Below, in pieces: positions 22,199 through 34,079 of a stretch of DNA of 64,000 nt. Source of the DNA: Distichodus sexfasciatus (Eukaryota > Chordata > Actinopteri > Characiformes > Distichodontidae); the NCBI GenBank assembly GCA_032718565.1, contig JAVGVS010000390.1:222354-286353 (forward strand), read 5' to 3'. The position numbers and the translations under genes are program-made. Each line of letters starts with the position of its first letter. Positions within the stretch are counted from its first letter, which is position 1. The notes under the pieces were generated by a model. The model was not told the DNA's origin, did not search any database, and saw only the letters and a program-made list of their open reading frames with translations.

Positions 22199-23639
22199 TT
22201 TTGCATTTCGGTGTTGCTAATTTTATACTGAAGAATTACATGTAGACAGATATTGACTGATATTGCTGTACGGTACCCCACCCTCCAGTCGTTTAAACGG
22301 CAAATTAAAGCAATAGCTTTTCCCAGCCAAGAATAAACTTTTATTTCCTTTTATTTCTGTTAAATTTTGTTTGTCTAGCTTGTATTATACTGAGTATGTA
22401 ATGTAATGTAGCAAAGGCCTGAAAAAAGTGTAATTTTACCTGCAGCTTGAGGCTGGTCATGACAGCGCTAATTAAGAGTAACAACATCATTAACGATCTA
22501 TCTTTGTTTTTGTGTTGCTTTTCTGAACTGTTAGTTGCTGCAGTAAGCAGTACATTAAATTCAGCCGAATCATTGGTATATCGTCTTTTTGTGCATATGA
22601 ATTATACTTTTTAGCGAATACTCGACTTTTCATGTTTTAGATAGGCCACACCCACATTTGGGTAAGCCACTGTCACGGGTTGTAAAATTGATGTATCGTC
22701 GCTTGCTCGTTGAGCTCTGATGATCTAAACCCCAAAAAAACTTTCAAAAACCAAAATATAAATTAAAGTACGCTTGAGCCTTATTATGTTATTTTATAAA
22801 ATAAATGAAACAATTTTTTATCCATTTTATTTGTTCTATAAAGTATCAATACATAACAAAGCAACAACAATTAAATAAATATAACTGCAAGCAATTACGA
22901 GAGCCATGCAGTTTGCAACTATCAGTTTTGACGAATCCAAAGTGGACAGCGAACGTTGAAAAAATGACTTATTTCATCCTTTTATCTAGGGTGCTCTGAG
23001 TTGCAAAACTTATTAGGCAGCATAAAGTACATATAACGCCTCAACTGGCCGGAAATCAGTGCCATTTCTTTTTACTGGTAATTGAAGAAATTTATAGACC
23101 TACCTGCCAAATTTCAAAGCTGTAGTAATTTCAAATTTCTATGACAGTGTGTGGCATTGCAGTTCTATGCCAAGCCCACCACATTTATTGCCTATTAGCC
23201 AAATGAATAAATTAAAAATGTGCTTTCGTATAATTAAAGAAGTGTCTTGGGATTCAAATGATACCAGTTGCATGCAGATTGGATAAAATCCGGGACTAGT
23301 TTGCAAGAGATGGTTTGCATATTATGCAAAATTGAAAATCCAATATGGCAGAGAAATAATAGATGCAAGGGTGTATGAGATTCATCTTGACCCAAGAATA
23401 AGATGGTATAAGATTTTTTGTGAATTGATAGTTCAAAAAGTTATTAGGGAAAATGCATTTTTTTTTTAGGGAAAAATATAAAAATAAACATATTGGTGCA
23501 ATTTTTTTTGCCTGAGTAATTAAGATTGAATTACCGGACCTACCTGCTGCCAAATTTAAAAAGCTGTAGGTCTTACCAGTTTTTCTCCTAGCGTGTTTAA
23601 AACTAACAACCTGTCGGGTTCCAGCAGTGTTGGCCCCCT
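22199..23639. other. No gene seen
   Basis: AT-rich. Two similar stretches, cctacctgccaaatttcaaa (23099) and cctacctgctgccaaattta (about 23540), share the word agctgtag just downstream and suggest an old dispersed or duplicated repeat of unknown type. Confidence 0.4.
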
Positions 23640-24145
23640 AAATATTAAATATTAAAATATAAAAAAAAAAAAATTAGATGAAAAAAAAATCTGATCAACT
23701 GAATATTAAGGTTTTGAGTAATTCTGAGCAATTTGGATATTTGTATAAAAAATGCTTTTAGCGTTTCTAGGAGAGAACTATATTGCCTAATCCTCTGGTA
23801 TTATGACTCAGGTCAGCGTCACAATAAATATGGTGGACTCACGTCTGAATAAACATTAAAATATCAATAAATAGCCGTATTGTGAGTAGGAGAACACTGA
23901 TGGTTTGTTGTTATGGCTAAAATATGAGTTTGTCTGTAATGAAAGCGGGATTTGAATAGAACTGGAGCGTTTTACTGAACACTTTGCGTGTTCTCATACT
24001 GTCAGCACACTCCTAAGCCTACTTGATAAGCAGCATCACACAAATGCTACATTCCTGCCCTCATTATAAACAGTGTTTCAGTGCTGTTTTTGTGATTAAA
24101 TGTGTGGAGTTTCTGTTTCCAGCCTGTTTTGTAATGAAACACTTT
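23640..24145 (+). mobile_element. hAT family A copy (plus orientation)
   Basis: Contains gccgtattgtgagtaggaga and ttatggctaaaatatgagtt of family A, then cactcctaagcctacttgat and cattataaacagtgtttcag. These later blocks recur in reverse at 26465-26600. Ends are not defined. Confidence 0.55.
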
Positions 24146-24484
24146 TACTTCTCATAGGGTGTTGCGTTAAAAATATGTTGATTTCTAATAAAAGTCCTTT
24201 CAATACAAATATGAATGAATCTGTATATTGTCACATTCCTGGAATTTTCCCTTGGTGTATAATAAACATGGAAAAGCAGAAAGATGAAAGGAAAAATAGG
24301 AAATAACATTATTAATAAAACATATAGAACATTTATCATTTAAAGATGCCACATACAGAGTGCTGAATATGTAAAGGTAATATACTTTAGAGAAGAACAT
24401 AGGAATGTAGTTTCTTATATAGTATATAGTATGCTGTTTGCATAGCAAGATTTCTGTGGATTGGGATTTTAAAAAACAGAAAAA

Positions 24485-26315
24485 AGACAATACCTTTGTT
24501 TTTAAGCTTTTTTCTAGTGTGTGATAAAAGTTAGCCATGTATACTTTATGTTGCTGTGTTCAGTAAGTCCTACGCTACTCAAATTTGTCTGACTTGCGGC
24601 TGTAAATTATTATTATTTTTTTTAACTTTATGTAAAATAAAAGTGTTGAAGCTTCATGGTATAACTACTAGAAATAGTAAGAACATTGTTTTATTGAGTT
24701 GCAGAGTTTTTAATATGCATTCTATGGCATAACATACTATGACTTGACATTCTGTTAACAAACACGCCGTCCATTTGGTATTCATTAGAATATAGATTTA
24801 TCTAGTTTTTTTATAAATAAATGTTCTATATTTCTTCTTCCCTATTGATTGAGAAAAAAGCGGTTATTTGAAAATGAAGAAATAGTTTTAGGTCATTAGA
24901 ACCAATCTGGTTCTCAAAATTGGCTGCTTACAGCGCTCTGTAAGAAGTCACGTTTCCCAAAATCTCAATAAACGGTTATATTGTGAGTGGAATGCTGGTT
25001 GTTGTGGTTATTTATCAGCTAAAATATGCAGTTTTGTCTGTAATAAAGGGAAGATTTGACTGAACTGGAGCATTTTGTAAGCAATAGCGCTGAAAGCATA
25101 CGTGTTTTGTGCGGAATTACTCACAAATAGGGCTGGAGTGATATGGCATAAAAAATAATGTTGTGATATTTTTTAAACTATATCGCTGATACCCGATATA
25201 TATCTCCATACATGATTTCCCGAAATCACTATATAAATGATAAATTCGACCTTATATTGCATAAAATGACACGAATATAATGAATTTATAACATAGTAAA
25301 TGCTTTTATTTTAAACCAGAGTATAATATATGAAACACATACTTATATTGAGGGACGAACAAGTGGACAAGGGAGCCATTCATTGCGATGCTTATTAAAC
25401 GTCAGCAAGACCCTAGCAATGAAATTATTATTATAGATTTGATAACTGCGTTTCTTCCTGCTGATCATTTCTCTTCCTCCGTCATCTTTGGTTTTTCTGT
25501 AGAAACTTTCTGTAGCATGCAGTCAACCCTGGGCTCCAAAGACCGCTTCATTATGGATCGCCAGGCAGAAACAGCCAATACCCGCCCAAACGCGCCAAAC
25601 CCATGCATTAAAATCTCACTTGAGCAAAAAACTTCCTTTCGTCGTTAATCTACTTTCGTCTTGTAAGGACATTTAACACAGCCGAGAAAAAACGATGAAG
25701 GAAAAATACAGTTTGCTTTCGCAATATGATCCACATATACAGTCATTCTTGTTGTGCTCTGGAGTTGCACATTTGCGCTCGTGACTTTGAAATTTACGCC
25801 CACGGCAAGCCATTTCTGTGCCTTTCCTGGTTTGGTGATCATGATGCACCATAGGCGGAGAAGCGAGCAGAAGCGAAACTTCTGGCCCGGTACAAAATCA
25901 CGCGGGCTCAGGTTTTCTAGATGGTGAGGCGATCTTTCTGCTTTGGCGGTAGCAGAAAAGCAAAACTTCAGCGAAGGTACATGCTGTCTGTTTAATAACA
26001 ACGTTAGGATTTATACTTGATGGCCACGATATAGTCATTTACTACATCGCACATGGAACAAGCCGAGACACATCGAGTATATTCGATATATTGCCCACCC
26101 CTACTCACAAATACTTTCACATACAGACGGATCAGGTCTTGTCTGAAAGCGTTGTCGCGTCATAATAGCGTCGTGTGAAACACAAAGCGAACTTATATAG
26201 CGAGAGTGACGCCAAGATTAAAGCAAAACTTTGAGTCTAGATAGACTGCCTCGACCATTTTTTGTAATCAAATTATTTGAGTTATTCAAATAATCGTTTC
26301 AGCTCTAAATTAAAC
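24485..26315 (+). mobile_element. hAT family A copy interrupted by a second hAT
   Basis: Left part 24485-25127 carries agaaatagtaagaacattgt (as at 12160-12400 reversed) and attgtgagtggaatgctggt. The right part resumes at 26104 and ends in caaataatcgtttcagctct at about 26314, matching the left terminus of the 17065 copy. The 976-bp hAT at 25128-26103 lies between. Confidence 0.65.
25128..26103. mobile_element. Non-autonomous hAT (976 bp) with perfect TSD
   Basis: Starts tagggctggagtgatatggc and ends in ttgcccacccct plus a; the inverse of the end is taggggtgggcaatatatcg. The 8-bp TSD ctcacaaa is exact at 25120-25127 and 26104-26111. Uninterrupted versions of the site exist in sister copies at 8974-8981 and 17272-17279 (reversed). 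The interior holds the CpG-decayed relative of the 5.7 kb repeat (25620-25810). It looks like an internally deleted derivative of an hAT whose transposase remnant lies at 5.2 kb. Confidence 0.85.
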
Positions 26316-26454
26316 AAATAAATAAATCAACTGTTTGCTCTGCCTGTAGTGTGATGATTGAAAATGAGCCTACAGGTGCACTAGAACATATTTATAAAAC
26401 TATAAACTTCAGGGAAAATGTTGCCGCCGTCATGTTTATAATCTTAATATATGT

Positions 26455-27100
26455 TTGAACACCGAACTACAAAAACAGGCTGAATGAAAACCTACATTTA
26501 ATCACAAAAGCAGCACTGAAACACTGTTGTTTATAATGAGGTGGAATGTAGCATTTCAGGTATGCCAGTTTATCAAGTAGGCTTAGGAGTGTACCACAGT
26601 ATGAAAACACGCGGTGTTCAGTAAAACGTTCCAGTTCATTCAAATCCTGCCTTTCAGTACAGACAAAACTCATATTTTAGCTGATAAATAACAACCACCA
26701 GTGTTCTACTCACAATACAGCTATTTACTTGATATTTTTCAATGTTTATTCCCAGGCGTGGGTCCACAGCTATTGTGGCTTCAGTCCTCGCCCCGGAGGA
26801 TTGTGGGCAGTACAGTTCTCTCCCAGAAAGGCGAAATTGGCTCAGAATTACTCAAAACTTCATATTCAGTTCATCAGATTTTTTTTCACATTCTATACAG
26901 TTAAAGAGTAATCAATAGAAAAAAAAGTACCTTACTTTTGTTCTACTTTGTCTTTCAAGCATAGAATGTCTGCATAACTAAAGAAACTCCACCAAGCCAA
27001 TAGTAATGTCTACAATTTTCAACACTTTTATACTATATAGAAAGCTAAAACCTATATGAAATCTAGAATAAAAAGAAATATCAATATAGAATATATGACA
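26455..27100 (-). mobile_element. hAT family A copy (minus orientation)
   Basis: Reverse of the 23640-24145 copy: tatcaagtaggcttaggagt, ttagctgataaataacaacc and ggaggattgtgggcagtaca. With the plus copy it forms an inverted pair about 2.3 kb apart around the 24.5-26.3 kb copy. Confidence 0.6.
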
Positions 27101-29104
27101 TAAAATAACAAAAAACACAAGCTTAAAATACTCATTTCTAATGACAGAATATCCACATAGCTTTTTCATTATCAAAACACTGGTGTCTCGCACAGTTATC
27201 TGTTGTATTTGACTATTCATTCAAATCCTACTCCTGACTTGGCTCGCTGCCTTCCTGCTTTAAACAACAAAATGGTTTATGAATAACCAAATGTAAAATT
27301 TCACTGCTCTTTACTTCCCTTATGTTCCTTTTAACTGTTACACCTTGTTATTCATTCTTATTGCGTTCATTACACAGTCCTTTGGTCATAGTTTTGTCTG
27401 TATGTCTGCTTGCCTGATAATTTATCTGCTGTGTACTACCTGTTTCTGAAGATTAGATGGAACAGCAAGTTTCTGTTAATAAGCAACAGTTGAACTCTCT
27501 CTTCAACGTGCACCTCAAACTCACTCTTCCCGTCTTTCCTTATCCATTTCCTCTTCCTTACAGCAATAACCTGTGCTAAACCCTCGGTTACCCGTGGTCA
27601 AATTACTCAGCAACTAATAAACTTTATAAAACCGTAAAACTATATTTTAATATTATAGTGTTACCAACTTCTTCATGCTCTCTCACTATGGTAGGTTTAA
27701 AATCCAAAAACAAGCCATCATTGAACGCTGGGACGAATTGGATGTGTAATGTAGTTATACTTAAGCTTGGATTTATGTAGTTTTACTGGGGAAGCGTCCA
27801 TTGTATACAACAACGCTGGAAGCAGTAGCGCCAACAGAAGACAGACAAGTCAATCCCGCTTAGTGTGATTAGCACAGAATGATCCGATTTCGGTATATTT
27901 CGGATGAATTAATATGCTAAATCGGTGGTGAAAATGTAAACTGACAGCAAACATAATTAGCGCACGGACAGGACATGACACTCGTTTTGTAATGATACAG
28001 TAAGCTAAGACTTAATACGAGGAATAGCTAAAAATATAATGTTGATGGATTAGAGGTAAGTCTTTAATGTTAACCTTCTTTATCATCATCATAAAAAATC
28101 AACCGGATTGACTAAACAGGTTACACACTTTCGGTTTAGTTCAGAAATTATAAGAAATAACGTAAAGGGTCGGCGAGCGCGTCACCTCTAGCAAGCATAA
28201 TATATAAGAGACCACAAAGGAAAGACACGTCATACTGAAGAAAAACCGCACGTTTCGGGATATCTATGTTTAACTACAATATCGTAAATTTAAGTACTGC
28301 TGTGCAAATTACAAGCAAACAATCGTAATTTCTTAAACCGTGAAACAAAAATTTAAGTTAGCTGACCACCGACGACGGTTTAATGGTGTTAGTTAAACTA
28401 ACTTTTGATGATTGTTAGGTAACCTAAAAGTTTAGCAAGACGTACCTGGAATTAACATCTAGATATGTATAAATAGCGATACATCAACCGTCCATTTCTG
28501 TTGCTGTATTACTTCTCCGGATGAACGATTTTTTTACTTTCACAGACTTCCGTGCTCTCATCTCACCCTAGCATCAAATTCCGCTCTTGCGTTGCCTCAG
28601 CGGGTGGGTGGGGCTGGAATCTGATCACGTGATTTCGGAAGGTGATGCCGAGCAAGGAACTTGACCATAAACTTTTACAATGCCACCTGGGTATAAACAG
28701 GTACAAATACAACGTAACGTCCCTTCACTGAAGCACAACATTACTTAAAATGCTTAAACCTGCGCTGGTACCCTGAAAATACGCAAACCCTTAATTTTGA
28801 ATTAAGTGACCCGTAATTTGAAACAGCCCCTTAATTTTTCCCTTAAATTAGATTTAAGGCATGGTAGTAGAAACCCCTTAACCTCCCAAATTTAAATTAG
28901 TATTTCAAGGGTTCTTTTTAAAGAGGTGATGGGACAACAATAAGTAATGTATTCATTTTTTAGGTGTGAATTCAGAGGGGTGACTATAGTTTGACCAAAT
29001 TCGAGGGTAGTACTCTAAGTTTCATATTTCATATTTTATTTGCTAACATTAAAGTAACATGTGTTTATATTAATGGTTTAAAAATCTAATCTGATTTTAA
29101 CAAC
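27101..29104. other. No gene; low-repeat region with promoter-like CpG patch
   Basis: This is the longest stretch without an evident transposon. From about 28130 to 28660 CpG density rises (ggcgagcgcgtcacctctag), and there is a palindromic E-box atcacgtgat at 28624-28633. A short near-palindromic block with ttaatttttcccttaaatta lies at 28834-28853. No coding frame longer than 80 codons is convincing. It may hold the promoter of a neighbour, but no linked exon is visible. Confidence 0.3.
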
Positions 29105-29486
29105 GAGACAGTATACAGAGGAAATAGAACATCTGGTACAGTGGTGTTCTCATAATAACTTGACTCTCAATACAAACAAAACCAAAGAAATAATATAAAG
29201 TGAGCGATTATTTGTCATTGTGAACACACCACAGCGCACAGTGCACCACAACTCATCCAAGAAGGAGCAGTGAGCAGCTAACAAGCACCCGGGGTGCATG
29301 CTTGGGGACGGTACCTTGCTCATGAGTACCTCAGTGTTAACTTTACCGGCCCTGGATTCGAACCTGCAACCTTCTGATCATGGGGCGAACACCCTACCGT
29401 TACGTATAATAATAGATTTTAGGAAATCAAAACAGGACTTTAGGCACCCTGGGCTTTACACATCAGTGGAGGAGGGTAGAGATTGG
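29105..29486 (+). pseudogene. LINE reverse transcriptase fragment, left part, split by a SINE
   Basis: Reads QWCSHNNLTLNTNKTKEI up to about 29198, is interrupted by a SINE (29198-29407), then resumes IIIDFRKSKQDFRHPGLYTS. That is the conserved NKTKEMIVDFR.. region of Rex1/L2-like LINEs. The coding breaks at 29486 and its continuation is at 33240, on the far side of the long-TIR element. Confidence 0.7.
29198..29407 (-). mobile_element. tRNA-derived SINE (minus)
   Basis: On the minus strand a B-box-like ggttcgaatcc core (seen as ggattcgaacc on +, 29355-29365) lies in a segment ending with gatcatggggcgaacaccct. The other end (agtgagcgattatttgtcat) matches the reverse of 47740-47780, so both belong to one SINE family. 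It interrupts the LINE coding sequence. Confidence 0.65.
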
Positions 29487-30184
29487 TATGGAAATCAAAT
29501 AAGCGTCAAAAGTATTTGAATTTTTCAAACACATGTTGAATTGCTTTATAATTGAATAAAACGTGTAATTAATAATGCACCAATAAAGTTTACATGGTAG
29601 GAATGCTGTGTTGATTTAATTCAATCATCAATTACAGCATTTAGATTCAATATAACAACGTTCAACCTCTTAAATTCGAACCAAAAATCGTAAAAAATTA
29701 CAACTTCAACTATTCAATCGGTATCATTCAGCGCCTTCATTTCACCTTGCCATTTTCAAGTGCTATTTCGAATGTAAAAAAATTAACGAAATTCGACCCA
29801 AAAACTAGCTGGAAATTCAACCTGTCATCCGGGACACTGGGAAAAACAGTAGAGTGACGGCGCATCCTCACCGGCGGAAATATTGATTTCCGTTTGCTCA
29901 TGTCGCGCTGGCCTGCATTAGCTACAAGCAGCGTCAAATGGATCAGCAGTAAGTGCTACATGAAGTTATGTAATTGTCTTTTTTTCATTTTTTGAATACG
30001 TTTTATAGTGATCAATTATATTATATCATCTGTCTGGTGCTTATTTCTAGTACATGTTAAAGTGATGGTTTTTCAGCTTGATGCCTCAGTAAGTACAACA
30101 TTCTTAATGGTCTTGAAGAAACAGAAGTTTGACCACTGGTTATGGTCAGCTACGAGCATAATGTGACGACATCACTAGATTTAT
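29487..30184 (+). repeat. Left inverted-repeat arm
   Basis: A 698-bp arm that pairs with 32581-33231. It ends at catcactagattta, just before a (TTTA)n run at 30180-30213 that is absent from the other arm. A small CpG-rich patch (tagagtgacggcgcatcctc, 29850-29869) is diverged on the right. Confidence 0.75.
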
Positions 30185-32031
30185 TTATTTATTTATTTTA
30201 TTTATTTATTTTTTAAACCACGACGTTTGTCTCGCGTTCTGAACTAGGGGGCATAGTGTTACCTTTACTTTTCAGTCTCTTAAATGTTGAGAAGTTAACT
30301 TCTCCTAAACCTAATTAACGTTGATTAATGCATTTAGATTCCATACTTTCTGAATTTAAAATGGATGGCATTTATTTTCCCCCCTTCTTTCTTTGCTTTT
30401 TGCTGTTGGGCATGTTCTTGAAAGACTCAGTCCGCAGTTGGAGCTGGCTGTTGAGCATGTGTGTCTATTGACCTTGACTTCTTGGGAATTTGTCTGTGCT
30501 CTAAGAATTGGGATTTTTAGAAGTTGAAATATCTAGCATTGTCACTTTACACAGGATATTACTGGAAAATATGCAACAAAAAGCTAATTTCCTCCAAGCA
30601 ACTTTAACTTACGTAAATATATACACTCCTCAATCATTTTACAATTGACAACAAATATAAAATAAGAAGCAATCAGTGTGAAACAGTGTAGTGTTGCTTG
30701 TAATTGTGTTTGCCTACATGTCTGTCCCATATGATGATTTTTTGCATATAGGGCATGTGCTGAATTACCATCTTAGCAAAATTGGTTCAAATTAGAAATA
30801 CTTTAAGAACTAATTTTATTGATTCCATGCATTCTTTTTTCAAACTGTGAAACGAAAACCCATTTCAGTGAAAATAATACAGAAAAAGCCAAATGAAACC
30901 CTATTGGAATATTGCAAATGATTTCAAATGGTCTGTGGATTTTAATCTATTGCTGTTCTCGTCACCACATCACATTCTCTATCTATACCAGAGCAACACA
31001 GAGGTGGCGGCACGCTATAGGTGTGTGGGCAGTGCTGATTGAAGATGTGTGAATAGATGTTGAAACAGGTGCTTTGGTTATTTCATTTCTTCTCTGCTTC
31101 AGGTGTCCAACAGGTTGGAATAGATGCTTTCTGTTTGGTTGCAAGTTAAAAACGAGGTGGAGTTTGAGCTTCTTCAGATGACATCTGTGTTCCTTTCTGT
31201 TTGCAAGGGGTGTAATAAATGTGTGAATCCAATGAAAAAAGGGTTAACATTATTGCAAGAGATAATCTTCAGGTCTCTGACATGATGATGATGATGATGA
31301 AGAACAAGTGGATCCTGGTTAGCTTTAAAAGCAAGGTCCTAAAGCAATTGAGAAAACTGTAGTCATGTTAATCTTAACATTTGCATTTCTCTATTTTTCT
31401 GATGTAAACTCCAGCAAAACATTCAAATGAAAAGACAGGGGAAACATGCTGTGAAAAACACTGCATCACAGATTGGGAGATTGATTCAATATTTTTAATG
31501 TTTGTACTGGTGACATGTATTGTAACTTACTGTCTGAAAACAAATACTACTGTAAAGTGAATTATGAGTATTACAGTATATTGCTGTATACGTTAGTCTT
31601 ATGTATTATTACCTTGATCATAGCATACAGAAATCACCTGGTGCAGGGCCTGAGGTAGTGGAGTGTGAATCTGTGGGAGTGCTTCCACTTCCCACTGTTT
31701 AAGAAGGGAAGATAACTTACAGCAGGCCAACTCCAATTTCGGCTAAAGTGTCTAAATAAGCGCATAAGCAACTTCAAGAGAAAACTGTAATATCTGAATA
31801 AAACTAATTTAACTGCATAGTTCAACCTCAGGTGTATTAAGATTATAGCACAGTTCACTCTTTGATATTTATTTTATGCAATTCTTACACAAAGGACTCA
31901 AATTAGATGTATCTTTTTACATTCCCATCTGTTCTTAAGCATATTCAGCAGGTGTTGGTCATATAACACCTGGGACCCATCCAAGCAAGTTAAAAAGCAT
32001 CATGATATTTAAGGCCAAAATTTAAAGTGCA

Positions 32032-32560
32032 GAACCTGGTCATTTCTTACCAGACAGATAGTGGACCTAAGGCTAGCCCTCCTCCTTCACCGTACTGTCT
32101 GCAAACATATGGAAAAACACAAATGCACTTATGGTTAATCTGCTTTTAACACGCTAATGTAACATTTTTACGTTATGAACCTGCTTGTTTGTGCTTGACA
32201 TGAGCTCTGGTTAGCTTGACCTCCTGCTGGAATATATTGTCTGAAAACATATGAGGAAATACACAAACGTTATCACTGTTATAGTGATTTTCATCACTTA
32301 TATTTAACATGCTGTAAGTTGAACTTTTTTATTTTAATATTTGTGAACCTGATCATTTATTGTCTGCAAAGAGTCCAGTCAGCTTGTTTTCTATATACTA
32401 TGTGGCCTGCAAAAAAAATACAGTATACAATCCTTCTTAACATTATATTTTAATTTTAACTGATGTAAAAGACTGAAAGAATGCTACCTATTCCTCTCCT
32501 GGTTGTCAGTGGGTTCTGCTCTGCCAGCACCACCTTGACTTCTCTGAAAATTTGCAATGA
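32032..32560. repeat. Degenerate tandem units of about 160 bp
   Basis: Three units start with gaacctg (32032, 32178 and 32346), each followed by a variable block and then tgtctgcaaa or tgtctgaaaa with an atatg word. A fourth, weaker unit may begin near 32490. On the minus strand the units carry splice-acceptor-like tttgcag or ttttcag ends, but no shared peptide is clear. Confidence 0.4.
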
Positions 32561-32580
32561 CACCAAAAAATTATGAAAAC

Positions 32581-33231
32581 TAAATCTAGTGATGCCGTCT
32601 ACATTATGTTTCGTAGCTGGACCATAAGCGGCCCGATTACAAACGCTAAGACCATTAGAATGTTGGTACTTACTGAGACATCAAGCTGAAAAACCATCAT
32701 AACATGTAAATAGCTGGAACAGATGATATAATATCATTGATCTCTATAAGCATTTATAGAAGAAAAAAAAACAATTACATAACTCCGTGGCACTTACTGC
32801 TTGATCCTACATTTGGCGTGCGTTTGCAGCGTGAATTGTTATAATTGATAAACTTAATCATCAAATTTCCGCCACTCTACTATTTTCCTCGTGTCGGATG
32901 TCAGGTTGAATTTTCAATAAGTTGTATTTGGTGCGAATTTCAGAAGCTGAATTTTTTTACATCTGCAATATTTGCTTGCCAAATGGCAAAATGAAAAATG
33001 ACGCTGAATAATGCAGGGTGATAGTTGAAGTTGTAATTTTTTAAATTTTTTTGTCTGAATTTAAGAGGTTGAATGTTGCTATATTGAATCTTAAATGCTG
33101 TAATTACGATTGAATTAAATTCAACACAGCATTCACTACGTAAACTTTATTGCATTATTAATTACACGTTTTTATTCAATTATAGCAATTCAATATGTGT
33201 TTGAAAATTTTGACGCTAATTTACTTCCATA
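32581..33231 (-). repeat. Right inverted-repeat arm
   Basis: A 651-bp arm, the reverse complement of 29487-30184 with scattered substitutions and indels. It ends in gcgtcaaaattt-type sequence and ttccata beside resumed LINE coding DNA. Confidence 0.75.
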
Positions 33232-33890
33232 GGGTGGACTGTTTCATGTACCCCGTGGTAACTATTGCAGCAGATCTCACATGGTAAGCAGATATCGCCC
33301 TCCAGGTGGGAAATGCACAGACTATACTTTCTAAGAAAACTAAAGTATGTTTACCTTTCCCAGCACCTGCTAATCCTCTTCTACCAGGTTACCACTGAAA
33401 ATCTCCTACCCTAATGCTGTACTGTGGGTTTTGCTTGCTGCACGGCAGAGGACAGGAAGACCTTACAGCATGTGGTGAGGACAGCAGAGAGAGTAGTTAG
33501 TGCATCATTGCCTTCCATGTCTAAGATACATGCTGACTGACTTCATAAGAAAGCCAGTCATATCTCAAGAGACTGTACTCCCTTTCCCTCTGGAAGACGA
33601 TATCGGATATTCAAGCACTCACAAAAAAACTAAAGAACAGTTTTTCCTCACAGGCAGTGAAATGTGTGGAGCCCCCCGGCCAAAATACTTAATTTTAAAC
33701 CGTATTTACGCACCTAGTTTTTACCTTGCATCCTTGCACTTTTTGATTATTCGGTTCAGTTGTTTGTTTGTTTGTGAGTCTACGTTTATGTACTTTGTAT
33801 ATTTCCTGGGCTGCTGGGCAGATGATGCTGAATCATGTCTCCTTGTTTTTAACAATGATGATTAAAGTTCCTATTCTATTCTAATCTAAA
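33232..33890 (+). pseudogene. LINE C-terminal remnant and 3' tail, right part
   Basis: Resumes the LINE broken at 29486. Readings include YFLRKLKYVYLSQHLLILFY, CCTAEDRKTLQHVVRTAERV and PFPSGRRYRIFKHSQKN, which are the C-terminal motifs after the reverse transcriptase. Frameshifts are frequent. A 3' UTR follows and ends in an attctattct-type tail near 33885. Strand and order match the left part, so the LINE predates the long-TIR insertion. Confidence 0.7.
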
Positions 33891-34079
33891 CTGTCTGACA
33901 GATATGAACATTTATCCAGTGCCACATGGAGTTATTGGAAAATTACTGAAATATTGTATTACAGTTATTAAAAAAAAAAAAATCAATTATCTTACTAATC
34001 ACTGGATACATAAGTTAGTAAGTTGGGAAAGTTATGTTTGCACTTCTTCAAAATAGCATTTAGAAATCATATTTTTGAA
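33891..34079. other. Short spacer, nothing recognised
   Basis: AT-rich with an A-run at 33970-33981. No coding sequence or repeat identified. Confidence 0.4.

Larger units (their letters stand above)
29487..33231. mobile_element. 3.7 kb DNA element with 650-700 bp inverted repeats
   Basis: Left arm 29487-30184 and right arm 32581-33231 are inverted repeats of each other, alignable over their full length with small indels. Examples are caattacagcatttagattc against its reverse near 33105, and gttatgtaattgtctttttt against the reverse near 32775. The outer ends are tatggaaatc and, reversed, tatggaagta. The element splits a LINE reading frame: DFRKSKQDFRHPGLY before it and RLYFLRKLK after it. Flanks agggtaga (29473-29480) and agggtgga (33231-33238) could be a decayed 8-bp duplication, though six bases separate the left one from the arm. 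The 2.4 kb centre has no transposase frame, so it is non-autonomous. I cannot assign a superfamily. Confidence 0.7.
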
